A stretch of DNA of 64,000 bases from NCBI RefSeq assembly GCF_003258365.1, contig NZ_QHKM01000001.1, forward strand, positions 1 through 64,000, given 5' to 3'. The DNA is from Hymenobacter edaphi. Its GTDB lineage: Bacteria > Bacteroidota > Bacteroidia > Cytophagales > Hymenobacteraceae. A program made the translations under genes and the position numbers. Position 1 is the first letter of the stretch. Every line of letters starts with the position of its first letter. Below, in pieces: positions 46,202 through 55,037 of this stretch. Under the pieces are notes generated by a model that was not told where the DNA came from, made no database searches, and saw only the letters and a list, made by a program, of their open reading frames with translations.

Positions 46202-47245
46202 CTACTTCCGCGGCTTGCGCAAGGACGACTCGCGCACCAGCAATTGGGGCTTGAGCACCACGTTGCGGGGCTGGGGCTGGCGGTGCTCGGCGGTGTGGTG
46301 CAGCATCTGCTGCAGCAGGCGCACGGCCGAAATGCCCATCGTCTCGCAGCCCTGGTCCACGCTGGTCAGGTTGGGCTCGGTGAGGGTGGTGAAGGTTTCG
46401 TTGCTGAAGCCGGCCACGGCCACGTCCTGGGGCACGCGCAGCCCGGCGGCCTTGATGACGCGCATGGCGCCCACGGCGGCCAGGTCGTTGGAGGCAAACA
46501 CGGCGTCGGGCGGGGCGGGCAGCTCGCGCAGCAGGCGCTGCATGGCCTCGGTGCCGCCGGCCTGGCTTTGCTCGCAGAACACGATGAGCTGCTCGTCGAG
46601 GGGCAGGCCGTGGTCGCGCAGCGCGTCGCGGTAGCCCTGGTGGCGGTTTTTGTGGATGCTCATGTGCAGCGGCCCCGAGAAGTGCGCAATGCGCCGGCAG
46701 CCCTGCTCGATCAGGTGCTGCACCACCTGGTAGGCGCCGGCGTGGTCGTCGAGCACCACGGCCGAAACGTTGGCCCCGCGGAAGTCCTCCACCACGCGGT
46801 CGAAGAACACCAGCGGCACGCCCTGCTGGCGCAGCTCCTCGAAGTGGCTGATGTCCTGGGTGGTATTGGCCAACGACACCATGATGCCCTCCACCTGGTT
46901 GTGGCGCAGCAGCTCGATGTTCTTTTTCTCCTGGGCCGCGTCCTCGTTGGATTGGCAGATCATCACCGTAAAGCCGGCCTTGCTGGCCTCGGTGGCAATG
47001 CCGTGCACCACCTGCGGGAAGAAGTGCCCGGTAATGTGGGGCACCAGCACGCCCAGCGTGTTGCTGCGCCCGCGGCGCAGGGCCGCCGCCAGCTGGTTGG
47101 GCTGGTAGTTCAGCTCCTGGGCCAGCTTGCGCACCCGGGCTTTGGTCGCCTCGCTCACCTCGCTGTGGTCGGCCAGGGCCCGCGACACGGTGGAGGGCGA
47201 CAGGTTGAGTTGTTTGGCCAGTTCCGTCAGGGACACCCGCTGCAT
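46202..47245 (-). CDS. LacI-family regulator of the second polysaccharide locus
   Basis: Repressor-type regulator of 347 residues and paralogue of the one at 16868-17971, with the same layout and strong similarity (shared LARxL-type HTH, QSNED, FFDR, GFSNETFT and RESS blocks). The helix-turn-helix lies at about 4-28, with recognition helix SPSTVSRALAD, then hinge NQLAAALRRGRS and the sugar-binding effector domain. At the two positions that read operator bases in LacI it has Pro-Ser where the arabinan regulator has Met-Thr. It is divergent from the ECF sigma gene. Likely targets are the CAAACGTTTGGGG sites at 43098-43130 and 48599-48631. Confidence 0.92.
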   Translation of the reverse strand: MQRVSLTELAKQLNLSPSTVSRALADHSEVSEATKARVRKLAQELNYQPNQLAAALRRGRSNTLGVLVPHITGHFFPQVVHGIATEASKAGFTVMICQSNEDAAQEKKNIELLRHNQVEGIMVSLANTTQDISHFEELRQQGVPLVFFDRVVEDFRGANVSAVVLDDHAGAYQVVQHLIEQGCRRIAHFSGPLHMSIHKNRHQGYRDALRDHGLPLDEQLIVFCEQSQAGGTEAMQRLLRELPAPPDAVFASNDLAAVGAMRVIKAAGLRVPQDVAVAGFSNETFTTLTEPNLTSVDQGCETMGISAVRLLQQMLHHTAEHRQPQPRNVVLKPQLLVRESSLRKPRK

Positions 47246-47478
47246 CGTCGTCGTTGGTTAAGTCAAGTTGCGCCGCGTGAAAACCCGCGCCGGCCGCTGG
47301 GGTTACGATTGCCCCGGTGGCGGCCAACGGCCCCACGGGCGCAGCACCGGGCCAAGTTACCGCCCCGCGCCCGATAATCGGCACGCCGAGTATCGGGCGG
47401 GTCCGAAATGGGATTCTGCCCCGCCACCCGCGTGATTTTTTTGTTAATTTTAGTGCCCTTTTTCAACCCTCCGCCCGA
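47246..47478. promoter_or_regulatory. Divergent region between lacI and ECF sigma gene
   Basis: Contains an inverted repeat CCCGATA...TATCGGG (about 47370-47397) and an AT-rich TTTTTTGTTAATTTTAG (about 47437-47453) just before the sigma gene, including TAATTTTA as a candidate -7 box. A partial site ACGATTG (47305-47311) is too weak to call an operator. Confidence 0.4.
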
Positions 47479-48075
47479 GTGGAAGTAGCGCGTGACTTTT
47501 CTGAACTGGACTGCCTCCGACGGCTGCGGCTGGGCGACGAGCGGGCCTTCGACGCGCTCTTCCGGCACTACAGCGCGCTGGTGTACCGCTTCGCCTACAG
47601 CTACCTCAAGGCCCGGCCCGAGGCCGAGGAAATCGTGCAGGAGTGCTTTCTGAAAATCTGGGAAAAGCGCGCGCAGATTCACGACGACGTGCCGCTGAAG
47701 GGCTACCTCTTCACGGTGGCCCACCACGCGGTGCTCAACCAGCTGCGGCGGCGCCAGCACCACCTGCGCTTCCAAGCCTACACCACGGCCGCCGCGCCGC
47801 AGCACGCCCAGGTGGGCAACGAGGCCGAGTTTGCCGAGCTGGAAACGCTCTACCGCTCGGCCCTGGAGCAGCTGCCGCCCAAGCGCCGCGAAATTTTCGA
47901 GCTGAGCCGGCAGCAGGGCCTCTCGTACCCCGAAATAGCCGCCCAGCTCAACCTCTCGGTGAAAACCGTGGAAGCGCAGATGTCGCACGCGCTGAAATTC
48001 ATGCGCGAGTATTTTCAGGCCCACGGCGAAGGCGCCGCCGGGCTGGTGCTGGTGCTGGCGGTGGCCGGGTGGTAA
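47479..48075 (+). CDS. ECF RNA polymerase sigma factor, FecI-like
   Basis: Sigma-70 family regulator of about 198 residues. The frame has an ATG only at 47317, which would add residues of no sigma character, so the GTG at 47479 (VEVARDFSELD) is preferred. Region 2 contains ALVYRFAYSYLKARPEAEEIVQ (shown here only as its two blocks ALVYRFAYSYL and AEEIVQECFLKIW), and region 4 has LPPKRREIFELSRQQG, then LSYPEIAAQLNLSVKTVEAQ. It belongs to the Bacteroidota type that pairs with FecR anti-sigma factors and SusC proteins. Here FecR lies 636 bases downstream instead of adjacent. Confidence 0.9.
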   Translation: MEVARDFSELDCLRRLRLGDERAFDALFRHYSALVYRFAYSYLKARPEAEEIVQECFLKIWEKRAQIHDDVPLKGYLFTVAHHAVLNQLRRRQHHLRFQAYTTAAAPQHAQVGNEAEFAELETLYRSALEQLPPKRREIFELSRQQGLSYPEIAAQLNLSVKTVEAQMSHALKFMREYFQAHGEGAAGLVLVLAVAGW

Positions 48076-48251
48076 CCGGGCGGTTGCGGGCGGTGAGGGA
48101 GTGGCGTCTGGCCCGCAATGCAGCACGTCAGGCCGAGGGCAGCCGAGGCATCCTCGCGGGCTGACCATTTACCTGAACGCAAGCCGCGTTATCCTGAGCA
48201 GAGCGAACCGCAGGTCGACGTAGTCAAGGACCTGGCTCGAACCATGACTGC

Positions 48252-48299
48252 TAAGCGCAGCCACCATGCCCAATCGTTTGGGCATGGTGGCTGCGCTTC
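48252..48299. promoter_or_regulatory. 21-bp perfect palindrome centred on a LacI-type core
   Basis: Arms 48253-48273 and 48278-48298 pair perfectly around TCGT. The centre reads GCCCAATCGTTTGGGC, whose CAATCGTTTG is the reverse complement of the CAAACGATTG core used elsewhere. It could be a hairpin ending the sigma transcript, an upstream operator, or both. No T run follows. Confidence 0.55.
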
Positions 48300-48563
48300 G
48301 ACGTTCACGCGCTCCTCAACAGCGTCTGCACTTCGTAGGCAGCGGCGGTGCAGGGCGCGACCCGGGTCTTGCGTCCTCGCTTGATGCGCGATATGCTCCG
48401 GGTGACGGGCTTTTTGTCCGTTCAACAGATCAATCAACGCCTGCGCAGCCATCCAGCTACCGGCCAAAAAGTGCTGTTCCAGCCCTGGCGGCCGCACTGA
48501 CGGCACAGCTGGCCGCACTTTATCGGGCTGAGACAGAACGCACTTGCATTTTTTTTCGGGGTA
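48300..48563. other. Intergenic stretch upstream of the fecR promoter
   Basis: No intact gene. On the minus strand, two frames between about 48320 and 48460 read ALIDLLNGQKARHPEHI and ISRIKRGRKTRVAP, protein-like but in different frames, perhaps a remnant. An A/T-rich stretch lies at about 48545-48557. Confidence 0.35.
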
Positions 48564-48638
48564 GAGTAGGGGGGATGCCCCCCAGCGGTGTAGTACTGCA
48601 AACGATTGGGGAATTCACTCCCAAACGTTTGGGGCGCC
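48564..48638 (+). promoter_or_regulatory. Promoter module with two LacI-type operators, fecR-susCD
   Basis: Carries CAAACGATTG (48599-48608) and CAAACGTTTG (48622-48631), centres 23 bp apart, after GAGTAGGGG...GGTGTAGTAC (48564-48596). The spacing and flanks are the same as in the module at 43063-43137. It lies 74 bases before the fecR start codon. Confidence 0.75.
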
Positions 48639-48711
48639 ACCCCGCCGCCGGCCGTGCGTGCCCGGCGCTGCATCACCCGGTAGCCCGCCCCTTTTCACCA
48701 GCCCCGACCCT

Positions 48712-49719
48712 ATGCCCCTGGATATTACCCAAGACCTTTTTACCCGCTACGTGCAGGGTGCCGCCACCGCGGCCGAATCCGACGCCGTGCGCGCCTGGCT
48801 GGCCCAGCCCGCCAACCAGTTGCTGGCCCAGCACTGGATGCGCCAGCACTGGGACGTGCTGGCCGACGCGCCCGCCCAGCCCCTGGCCGACGAGCCCGAC
48901 TACGACGACCTGCTGGTGAACCTGCACGAGCAGCTGGGCTTTAGCCGCGACGAGCTGCCGGTGGCCGCGCCCTGGTGGCGCCGCTGGGCCGCCGCCGCGG
49001 CCGTGGCCCTCACCGTGGGCGCGGGCGGCTGGCTGCTCTACTCGCAGCGCGCCGCCACGCCGCAGGAACTGGCCACCGACTACGGCCAGACGCGCACCGT
49101 GCAGCTGCCCGACGGCTCGGAGGTGACCCTGAACGGCCACTCCAAGCTGCACTACGCCCCGAAGTGGACCAGCGAAGGCCCCCGCGAGGTGTGGCTGGAA
49201 GGCGAGGCCTACTTTTCGGTGAAGCACCAGCCCAACCACCAGCGCTTTTTGGTGCACACCCAGGCCGGCTTCAACGTGGAAGTGCTCGGCACCAAGTTCA
49301 CCGTGTACCGCCGCCGCGAGCAGGCCCGCGTGGTGCTGCTCTCGGGCAAGGTGCGCATCGACTTCGAGGACCATAAGCGCCCCGACGTCATCCTGAAGCC
49401 CGGCGAGCTGGTGGAAACCCGCGACGCCCAGCCCGCGGCCGTGGTGCACAAGGCCGTGCGCACCGCCCCCTACGCCTCCTGGAAAGACGCCCGCCTGGTG
49501 CTCGACGAAACGAGCATCGGCGAGCTGGCCACCCGCCTGCAGGACACCTACGGCATCACGGTGGAGGTGCAGACGCCCGGCCTGACCGAGCGCAAAGTCA
49601 CCGGCTCCATGCCCGTGGGCGACCTGGACGTGCTGCTGCTGGCCCTGGAAGAAGCCTTCGACCTGCACGCCACCCGCGAGGGCAACCGCATCATCCTGGC
49701 CGACAAGGCCCGGCCCTAG
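48712..49719 (+). CDS. FecR-family anti-sigma factor
   Basis: Single-pass inner-membrane protein of 335 residues. The frame opens at 48658; the ATG at 48712 (MPLDITQDLFTRYV) starts the conserved cytoplasmic anti-sigma domain. One membrane helix lies near 86-104 (WAAAAAVALTVGAGGWLLY). The periplasmic FecR domain has TVQLPDGSEVTLNGHSKL and EVWLEGEAYFSV, and a C-terminal STN-like section follows (ETSIGELATRLQDTYGI). It should hold the ECF factor inactive until the SusC protein's N-terminal domain signals substrate. SusC follows 56 bases downstream. Confidence 0.94.
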   Translation: MPLDITQDLFTRYVQGAATAAESDAVRAWLAQPANQLLAQHWMRQHWDVLADAPAQPLADEPDYDDLLVNLHEQLGFSRDELPVAAPWWRRWAAAAAVALTVGAGGWLLYSQRAATPQELATDYGQTRTVQLPDGSEVTLNGHSKLHYAPKWTSEGPREVWLEGEAYFSVKHQPNHQRFLVHTQAGFNVEVLGTKFTVYRRREQARVVLLSGKVRIDFEDHKRPDVILKPGELVETRDAQPAAVVHKAVRTAPYASWKDARLVLDETSIGELATRLQDTYGITVEVQTPGLTERKVTGSMPVGDLDVLLLALEEAFDLHATREGNRIILADKARP

Positions 49720-49775
49720 ACCCATCGGCGGGCCGCCGCCCCACCTCCCGACGCCATTCCCACACTTTTTCTGAT

Positions 49776-52700
49776 ATGAACGAGTCCTCTACGCCCCTGG
49801 GCCGGCTGCTGACGCGCCCGACCACCCTCACGGCGGGCATTCTGCTGCAGGCGCTGCCCCTGGCCGCCTCCGCGCAGCTGCTGGCCGTCAACCACGCTGG
49901 CGGCCAGCACCCCGCGGTGGCGCCGGCCGTGGCCGAAAGCGTGGCCCTGAAGTCCCTGCTGCGGCAGTGGGAAACCGAGTACCGCGTCACCATCTTCTAC
50001 GAAAGCAACGTGGTGGGCAACAAGCGCGTGCTGCCGCAGGCCACCGGCTCGCTCGAAGACAAGCTCAGCGCCGTGCTCCCGCAGGCCGAGCTGCGCTTCA
50101 AGAAGCTGCGCGACGACTACTTCGTGGTGGTGAGCGAGCCGGCGGCCGGTGCCGCCAGCGCCACCCCCAGCGGCGCCGCCACGGCCGACGTAGCTGTATC
50201 GGGCCGCGTGACGGGCGCGGGCGGCGAGGCCCTGCCCGGCGTGACGGTGCTGGTGAAAGGCACCGCCATTGGCACGGCTACCAACGCCGACGGGCAGTTC
50301 GCGCTGAACGTGCCCGAGGGCAGCACCCTGGTCTTCACGGCCGTGGGCTACGTGCGCCAGGAAGTGCCGGTGAGCGGCGCGGCCTCGGGCCTGAGCATCA
50401 CCCTGCAGGAAGACCTGCAGGCGCTGAGCGAAGTAGTGGTAGTGGGCTACGGCACCCAGTCGCGCCAGGCGCTGACGACCTCCGTGGCCTCGGTGAGCAG
50501 CGAAGCCCTGGAGCGGCAGCCGGTGGCGGGCTTCGACCAGGCCCTGCAGGGCCAGGCGGCCGGCGTGCAGGTGACGGCGCCCTCCGGCGCGCCCGGCGCG
50601 GGCATCAACGTGCGCATCCGCGGCAACGCCACGGTGAGCCTGAACGCCTCGCCGCTCTACGTCATCGACGGGGTGCCGGTGCTCCCCACCTACGACCAGG
50701 AGCTGGGCGTGAGCGGGCAGCGCCCCAACCCGCTGAACGCGCTGAACCCGAACGACATCGAGAGCATCGACGTGCTGAAGGACGGCGCGGCGGCGGCCAT
50801 CTACGGCCTGCGCGCTTCCAACGGGGTGGTGGTCATCACCACCAAGCGCGGCAAGGTGGGCAAGGCCCAGGTGGGCTTCAGCATGTACTACGGCCGCCAG
50901 ACGCTGCGCAAAAAGCTGGACGTGCTCAACGGCCAGCAGTTTGCCGCCCTCTACAACGAGATGCGCGCCAACGACGGGCAGGACCCGGCCTACCGCCCCG
51001 ACACGGTGCGCACCACCGACTGGCAGGACGAGGTGTACCGCACGGCCAGCATCCAGAACTACCAGCTGAACGTGTCGGGCGGCACCGACAAGACCCGCTA
51101 CTACCTGGCCGGCGGCTACTTCAAGCAGGACGGCATCAGCCTGAACTCGGGCTTCAACCGCTACAACTTCAAGCTGAACCTGGACCAGCAGCTCGGTACG
51201 CGCTTTCGCGCCGGCACCAGCCTGAACCTGAGCCGCACGCTGAACAACAACAGCACCCGCAGCGAAAACGGGGCCGGCAGCTCGGGCACCGTGCTCGGCA
51301 CGCTGGCCTACATCCCGACGGTGCCGGTGCGCGCCGCCGACGGCTCGTACGCGCTGAACCCCTTCGCCCGCAACTTCGACAACCCGGTGGGCAACCTGCT
51401 GGAAAGCCGCAACCTGGCCACCATCTACCAGGTCATCGGCAACGTCTACGGCGAGCTGGACATTCTGAAAAACCTCACGCTGCGCTCCACGGCGGGCATT
51501 GATTTCCGCTCGCAGATCGAGAACGAGTTCTGGACCCGCGACTTCCCCGGCAACCCCGCCGACCCGGCCGCCCGGGGCCGCGCCCGCACCAGCACCAACC
51601 AGCAGGTAATCTGGCTGCAGGAAAACACGCTGACCTACCGGCCTGACCTGGGCGAGAAGCACGACCTGACCCTGCTGCTCGGCGAGTCGATGCAGGCTTC
51701 GGACCGCTTCACCTCCAGCGCTAGTGCTAATGGGTTTGCCACCAGCTCAGTGCCCTATCTGCTAGCCGGCTCAAAGTTTAGCGCGCCGAGCAGCTACGAA
51801 GACCAATGGGGCCTGGTGAGCTACTTCGGCCGCGCCATCTACAACTTCGACCGCCGTTACCTGCTCACCCTCAGCCTGCGCGCCGACGGCTCCTCGCGCT
51901 TCCGCGACGGGGAGAAGTTCGGCTACTTCCCGGCGGTGGGCCTGGGCTGGCGCGTGTCGGAAGAAAGCTTCTTCCCCAAGGGCAAGACCGTGTCGGAGCT
52001 GAAGCTGCGCGGCTCGTTCGGGGCCAACGGCAACCAGGAGTTCTACACCTACGCTCGGTTTCCGCGCTACAGCAGCAGCAACCTTACCTATCCCGGCGTG
52101 GGCACAAACGTAGCTGCGGGCGTGACGCAGACCGACATCGGCAACCTGGACCTGAAGTGGGAAACCACCAAACAGTACAACCTGGGCCTGGACGTAGGCA
52201 TGTTCGACGACCGGCTCACGCTGACCCTGGATGCCTACCGCAAAGACACCCGCGACCTGCTCACGGACGTGGACATTCCGCTGAGCACCGGCTCGAGCAA
52301 CACGAAAATCCTGCAGAACGTGGGCCGCATCCGTAACCACGGCGTGGAGCTGGGCCTGACCACCACCAACGTGCGGGCCGCCGACAACGGCTTCGGGTGG
52401 ACCACCAACCTGAACCTGACCATGAACCGCAACGAGGTGCTGGATCTGGGCCAGGTCATCAACACCGACGGGCGGGCGGTGGACCGCCGCCTGCCCAGCG
52501 GCAACGGCTTTACGCTGGTGGGCCAGCCGCTCGGCGTGTTCTACGGCTACCAGGTGCAGGGCATCTTCCAGAGCCAGGCGGAGGTCGACGAGGCGCCCTT
52601 CCAGGCCTCGGCCACCGCGGCCGGCGACATCCGCTTCCGCGACCTGAACGGCGACGGGAAAATCACCGACCTGGACCGCACCATCATCGGCAACCCCAAC

Positions 52701-53201
52701 CCCAAGGCCATTGGCGGGGTGACCAATACGTTTACCTACAAGGGCCTGGAGCTGAGCGTATTCTTCCAGGGTAGCTTCGGCAACGACGTGTACAACCAGA
52801 ACCGCGAGACGCTGGAATCGATGGCCAACCCCATCAACCAGACCACCCGCGTGCTGAACCGCTGGACGCCCACCAACCGCGACACCGACGTGCCCCGCGC
52901 CGTGCTGGCCGACCCCAACGGCAACGCCCGCTACTCGGACCGCTTTATCGAGGACGGCAGCTACGTGCGCCTGAAAAACCTCACGCTGGCCTACAACGTG
53001 CCCGCCGGCCTGACCCGGCGTGCCTACATCAGCGGCCTGCGCGTGTACGCCACCACCCAGAACCTGGTGACCTGGACCAAGTACTCCGGCTACGACCCGG
53101 AAGTCAGCTCCGACCCCTTCTCCACCACCGGCTTCGGCCGCGACTTCGGGGTGTACCCGCAGGCGCGCACCTACACCGTGGGCCTCAACGCCACGTTCTA
53201 A
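49776..53201 (+). CDS. SusC-like TonB-dependent receptor with STN signalling domain
   Basis: Outer-membrane oligosaccharide importer of 1141 residues. After the leader, an STN domain (about 50-120; SLLRQWETEYRVTIFYES) links it to FecR signalling. A carboxypeptidase-regulatory-like domain (about 130-215; GRVTGAGGEALPGVTVLVKG) and the plug (about 220-350; LSEVVVVGYGTQSR, IESIDVLKDGAAAAIYG) follow, then the beta-barrel, ending in an aromatic residue (NATF). Energy would come from TonB-ExbBD encoded elsewhere. The SusD gene begins 24 bases downstream. Confidence 0.96.
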   Translation: MNESSTPLGRLLTRPTTLTAGILLQALPLAASAQLLAVNHAGGQHPAVAPAVAESVALKSLLRQWETEYRVTIFYESNVVGNKRVLPQATGSLEDKLSAVLPQAELRFKKLRDDYFVVVSEPAAGAASATPSGAATADVAVSGRVTGAGGEALPGVTVLVKGTAIGTATNADGQFALNVPEGSTLVFTAVGYVRQEVPVSGAASGLSITLQEDLQALSEVVVVGYGTQSRQALTTSVASVSSEALERQPVAGFDQALQGQAAGVQVTAPSGAPGAGINVRIRGNATVSLNASPLYVIDGVPVLPTYDQELGVSGQRPNPLNALNPNDIESIDVLKDGAAAAIYGLRASNGVVVITTKRGKVGKAQVGFSMYYGRQTLRKKLDVLNGQQFAALYNEMRANDGQDPAYRPDTVRTTDWQDEVYRTASIQNYQLNVSGGTDKTRYYLAGGYFKQDGISLNSGFNRYNFKLNLDQQLGTRFRAGTSLNLSRTLNNNSTRSENGAGSSGTVLGTLAYIPTVPVRAADGSYALNPFARNFDNPVGNLLESRNLATIYQVIGNVYGELDILKNLTLRSTAGIDFRSQIENEFWTRDFPGNPADPAARGRARTSTNQQVIWLQENTLTYRPDLGEKHDLTLLLGESMQASDRFTSSASANGFATSSVPYLLAGSKFSAPSSYEDQWGLVSYFGRAIYNFDRRYLLTLSLRADGSSRFRDGEKFGYFPAVGLGWRVSEESFFPKGKTVSELKLRGSFGANGNQEFYTYARFPRYSSSNLTYPGVGTNVAAGVTQTDIGNLDLKWETTKQYNLGLDVGMFDDRLTLTLDAYRKDTRDLLTDVDIPLSTGSSNTKILQNVGRIRNHGVELGLTTTNVRAADNGFGWTTNLNLTMNRNEVLDLGQVINTDGRAVDRRLPSGNGFTLVGQPLGVFYGYQVQGIFQSQAEVDEAPFQASATAAGDIRFRDLNGDGKITDLDRTIIGNPNPKAIGGVTNTFTYKGLELSVFFQGSFGNDVYNQNRETLESMANPINQTTRVLNRWTPTNRDTDVPRAVLADPNGNARYSDRFIEDGSYVRLKNLTLAYNVPAGLTRRAYISGLRVYATTQNLVTWTKYSGYDPEVSSDPFSTTGFGRDFGVYPQARTYTVGLNATF

Positions 53202-53225
53202 GCCGCTTCCCACGCCTTCGTTCCC

Positions 53226-54689
53226 ATGAAAAAGCTAGTTATTCCCGTTCTCGCCCTCGCGCTGCTCGCCTCCGGCTGCAACGTGCTGGACAAGGAGCCG
53301 CTGACGACCCTGGCCCCGTCGAACTTCTTTAAGACCGCCGAAGACGCCGAAGCCTCGCTGGCGGCCGTGTACGACGGGCTGCAGGCCAAGGGCTGCTACG
53401 CCGAGGTGCTGATGCTGATGGGCACCATGCCCACCGACGACGGCGCCAGCGCCAACAACGACGTGGCGGTGCTGCGCACCATCAACTGGAACTCCTCGAC
53501 CGGGCAGGTGTACGACATGTACCGCGACGCCTACCAGGTCGTCAACCGCGCCAACGCCGTCATCAAGTACGTGCCCGGCATCAGCGGCATGAGCAGCGGC
53601 CGCCGCGACCAGATCATCGGCGAGGCGAAGTTTCTGCGGGCCCTGGCCTACTTCAACCTGGTGCGCCTCTACGGCGGAGTGCCGCTGCGCCTGGAGCCCA
53701 CCGAGAGCGGCGACCCGGCCATCCTGAACCTGCCCCGCGCCGCCGCCGACGAGGTGTACAATCTGATTGTGAGCGACCTGACGGCCGCCGCCGGGGCCGC
53801 GCCCGCGAGCAACCCCACCCGCGTGACCCGCGGCGCGGCCAACGCCCTGCTGGCCCGTGTGCAGCTGACCCGCCGCGACTGGGCCGCCGCCAAGACCGCC
53901 GCCGGCAACGTGCTCGGCGGGCAGGGCGGCTACACGCTCGCGCCGAGCTTCAACGCGCTGTTCCCGGCCGACAACCGGGGCGAGTCCATTTTCGAAATCC
54001 AGTTTTCGGGCAACACCGACGCGGGCACCTTCCACACCCTGCCCGACGTGGTGATGCCCAGCCCGCCGGCCACCTACGCCTTCCCCAAGTTCAACCGCCC
54101 CAGCGCCAACCTGCTGCAGGCCGCCGACACGGTGAACGACCTGCGCTGGAGCTTCCAGGGCAACACCAGCGCCGGGCGCAACTTCGCCAGCTTCGTGCGC
54201 CGCCCCGGCGGCGGCGACAACGGCGGCGACTTCTGCTACAAGTGGCGCAGCGACGGCAACAACTTCAACTCGCCCGACAACAGCTACCTGCTGCGCCTGG
54301 CCGACGTGCTGCTGATGTACGCCGAAGCCAGCAACGAGCAGGGCGGCCCCTCGCAGGACGTGCTCGACAAGCTGAACCCGGTGCGCCAGCGGGCCGGCCT
54401 GGCCCCGCTCACCATGAGCAGCCCGCAGCTGGCCAGCAAGCAGGCCCTGCGCCGCCAGATCGAGCTGCAGCGCCGCCTGGAGCTGGCCTTCGAGGGCGAG
54501 CGGTGGTTTGACCTGGTGCGCTACGCCCGCCACGAGCAGGCCGACCCGAGCGCCGACCACGCCTGGACGGCCCTCGACCAGATTCAGCAGCAGCGCAACG
54601 GCCGCCGCGACGAAAACTACCTGCAGCTGCCCATTCCGCTGAGCGAGCTGAACACCAACACCCAGATTCAGCAGAATCCGGGGTACTAG
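53226..54689 (+). CDS. SusD-like surface glycan-binding lipoprotein
   Basis: Outer-membrane lipoprotein of 487 residues that caps the SusC barrel and binds glycan. The signal ends LLASGC, with Cys18 lipidated, followed by a short negatively charged stretch. The TPR-rich SusD fold is seen in AEASLAAVYDGLQ, AKFLRALAYFNLVRLYGGVP and the C-terminal RRLELAFEGERWFDLVRY and LPIPLSELNTN motifs. It is co-transcribed with susC. Confidence 0.96.
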   Translation: MKKLVIPVLALALLASGCNVLDKEPLTTLAPSNFFKTAEDAEASLAAVYDGLQAKGCYAEVLMLMGTMPTDDGASANNDVAVLRTINWNSSTGQVYDMYRDAYQVVNRANAVIKYVPGISGMSSGRRDQIIGEAKFLRALAYFNLVRLYGGVPLRLEPTESGDPAILNLPRAAADEVYNLIVSDLTAAAGAAPASNPTRVTRGAANALLARVQLTRRDWAAAKTAAGNVLGGQGGYTLAPSFNALFPADNRGESIFEIQFSGNTDAGTFHTLPDVVMPSPPATYAFPKFNRPSANLLQAADTVNDLRWSFQGNTSAGRNFASFVRRPGGGDNGGDFCYKWRSDGNNFNSPDNSYLLRLADVLLMYAEASNEQGGPSQDVLDKLNPVRQRAGLAPLTMSSPQLASKQALRRQIELQRRLELAFEGERWFDLVRYARHEQADPSADHAWTALDQIQQQRNGRRDENYLQLPIPLSELNTNTQIQQNPGY

Positions 54690-55037
54690 GGCGCCTCTTG
54701 AGCGTCATGTGGAGCATGTCGCGACTCAAGCGCGGCCCCGCGGCACCTCGCGGGCTGAGGCCGGCTAGTCATTCCGGTTCAACCAGGCCGGCATGATCCG
54801 GCGAAATGCCCCGGCCTGACGGCCGGCGTGGCCGACGATAACGCACACCGTTTTAGCCGTTCCGGGGCAGCGGGGAACAGGGGAATAGCATAACCCTGCC
54901 CTGGGACGGTACTTTTTTGTGGAGAAGGGGAACTGCAGGGACCGGCAGCCGGTGGCCCGCCGCGAGGTGAGTGGCGCGACGACGCCACCGGCTGCCTTCC
55001 CGGCCCTCCGCCTCATCTTCCATCTGCTTTTGTTTCT
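54690..55037. other. Spacer between susD and the MFS gene, with inverted repeats
   Basis: No gene seen. CCCGCGGCACCTCGCGGG-like and CCGGC-rich palindromes occur at about 54736-54840. A clear 13-bp inverted repeat, GGCAGCCGGTGGC (54944-54956) and GCCACCGGCTGCC (54984-54996), lies 42 bases before the MFS start codon. An AT-rich spot ACTTTTTTGTGG (about 54911) may be part of a promoter. Confidence 0.45.

Noticed and set aside
47305-47311. ACGATTG half-site between lacI and the sigma gene
   Set aside because: The other half reads GGTT instead of CAAA, so the palindrome is lost.
43425-47384. A 1319-codon open frame on the minus strand
   Set aside because: It lies antisense to the SGNH/LamG gene and out of frame with the LacI gene. 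Its composition is Ala/Gly/Val/His-rich, as expected for a shadow frame in GC-rich DNA.
48189-48518. Minus-strand frame of 109 codons upstream of fecR
   Set aside because: It crosses the strong palindrome and its N-terminal half is featureless. At most a remnant, reported only as a low-interest finding.
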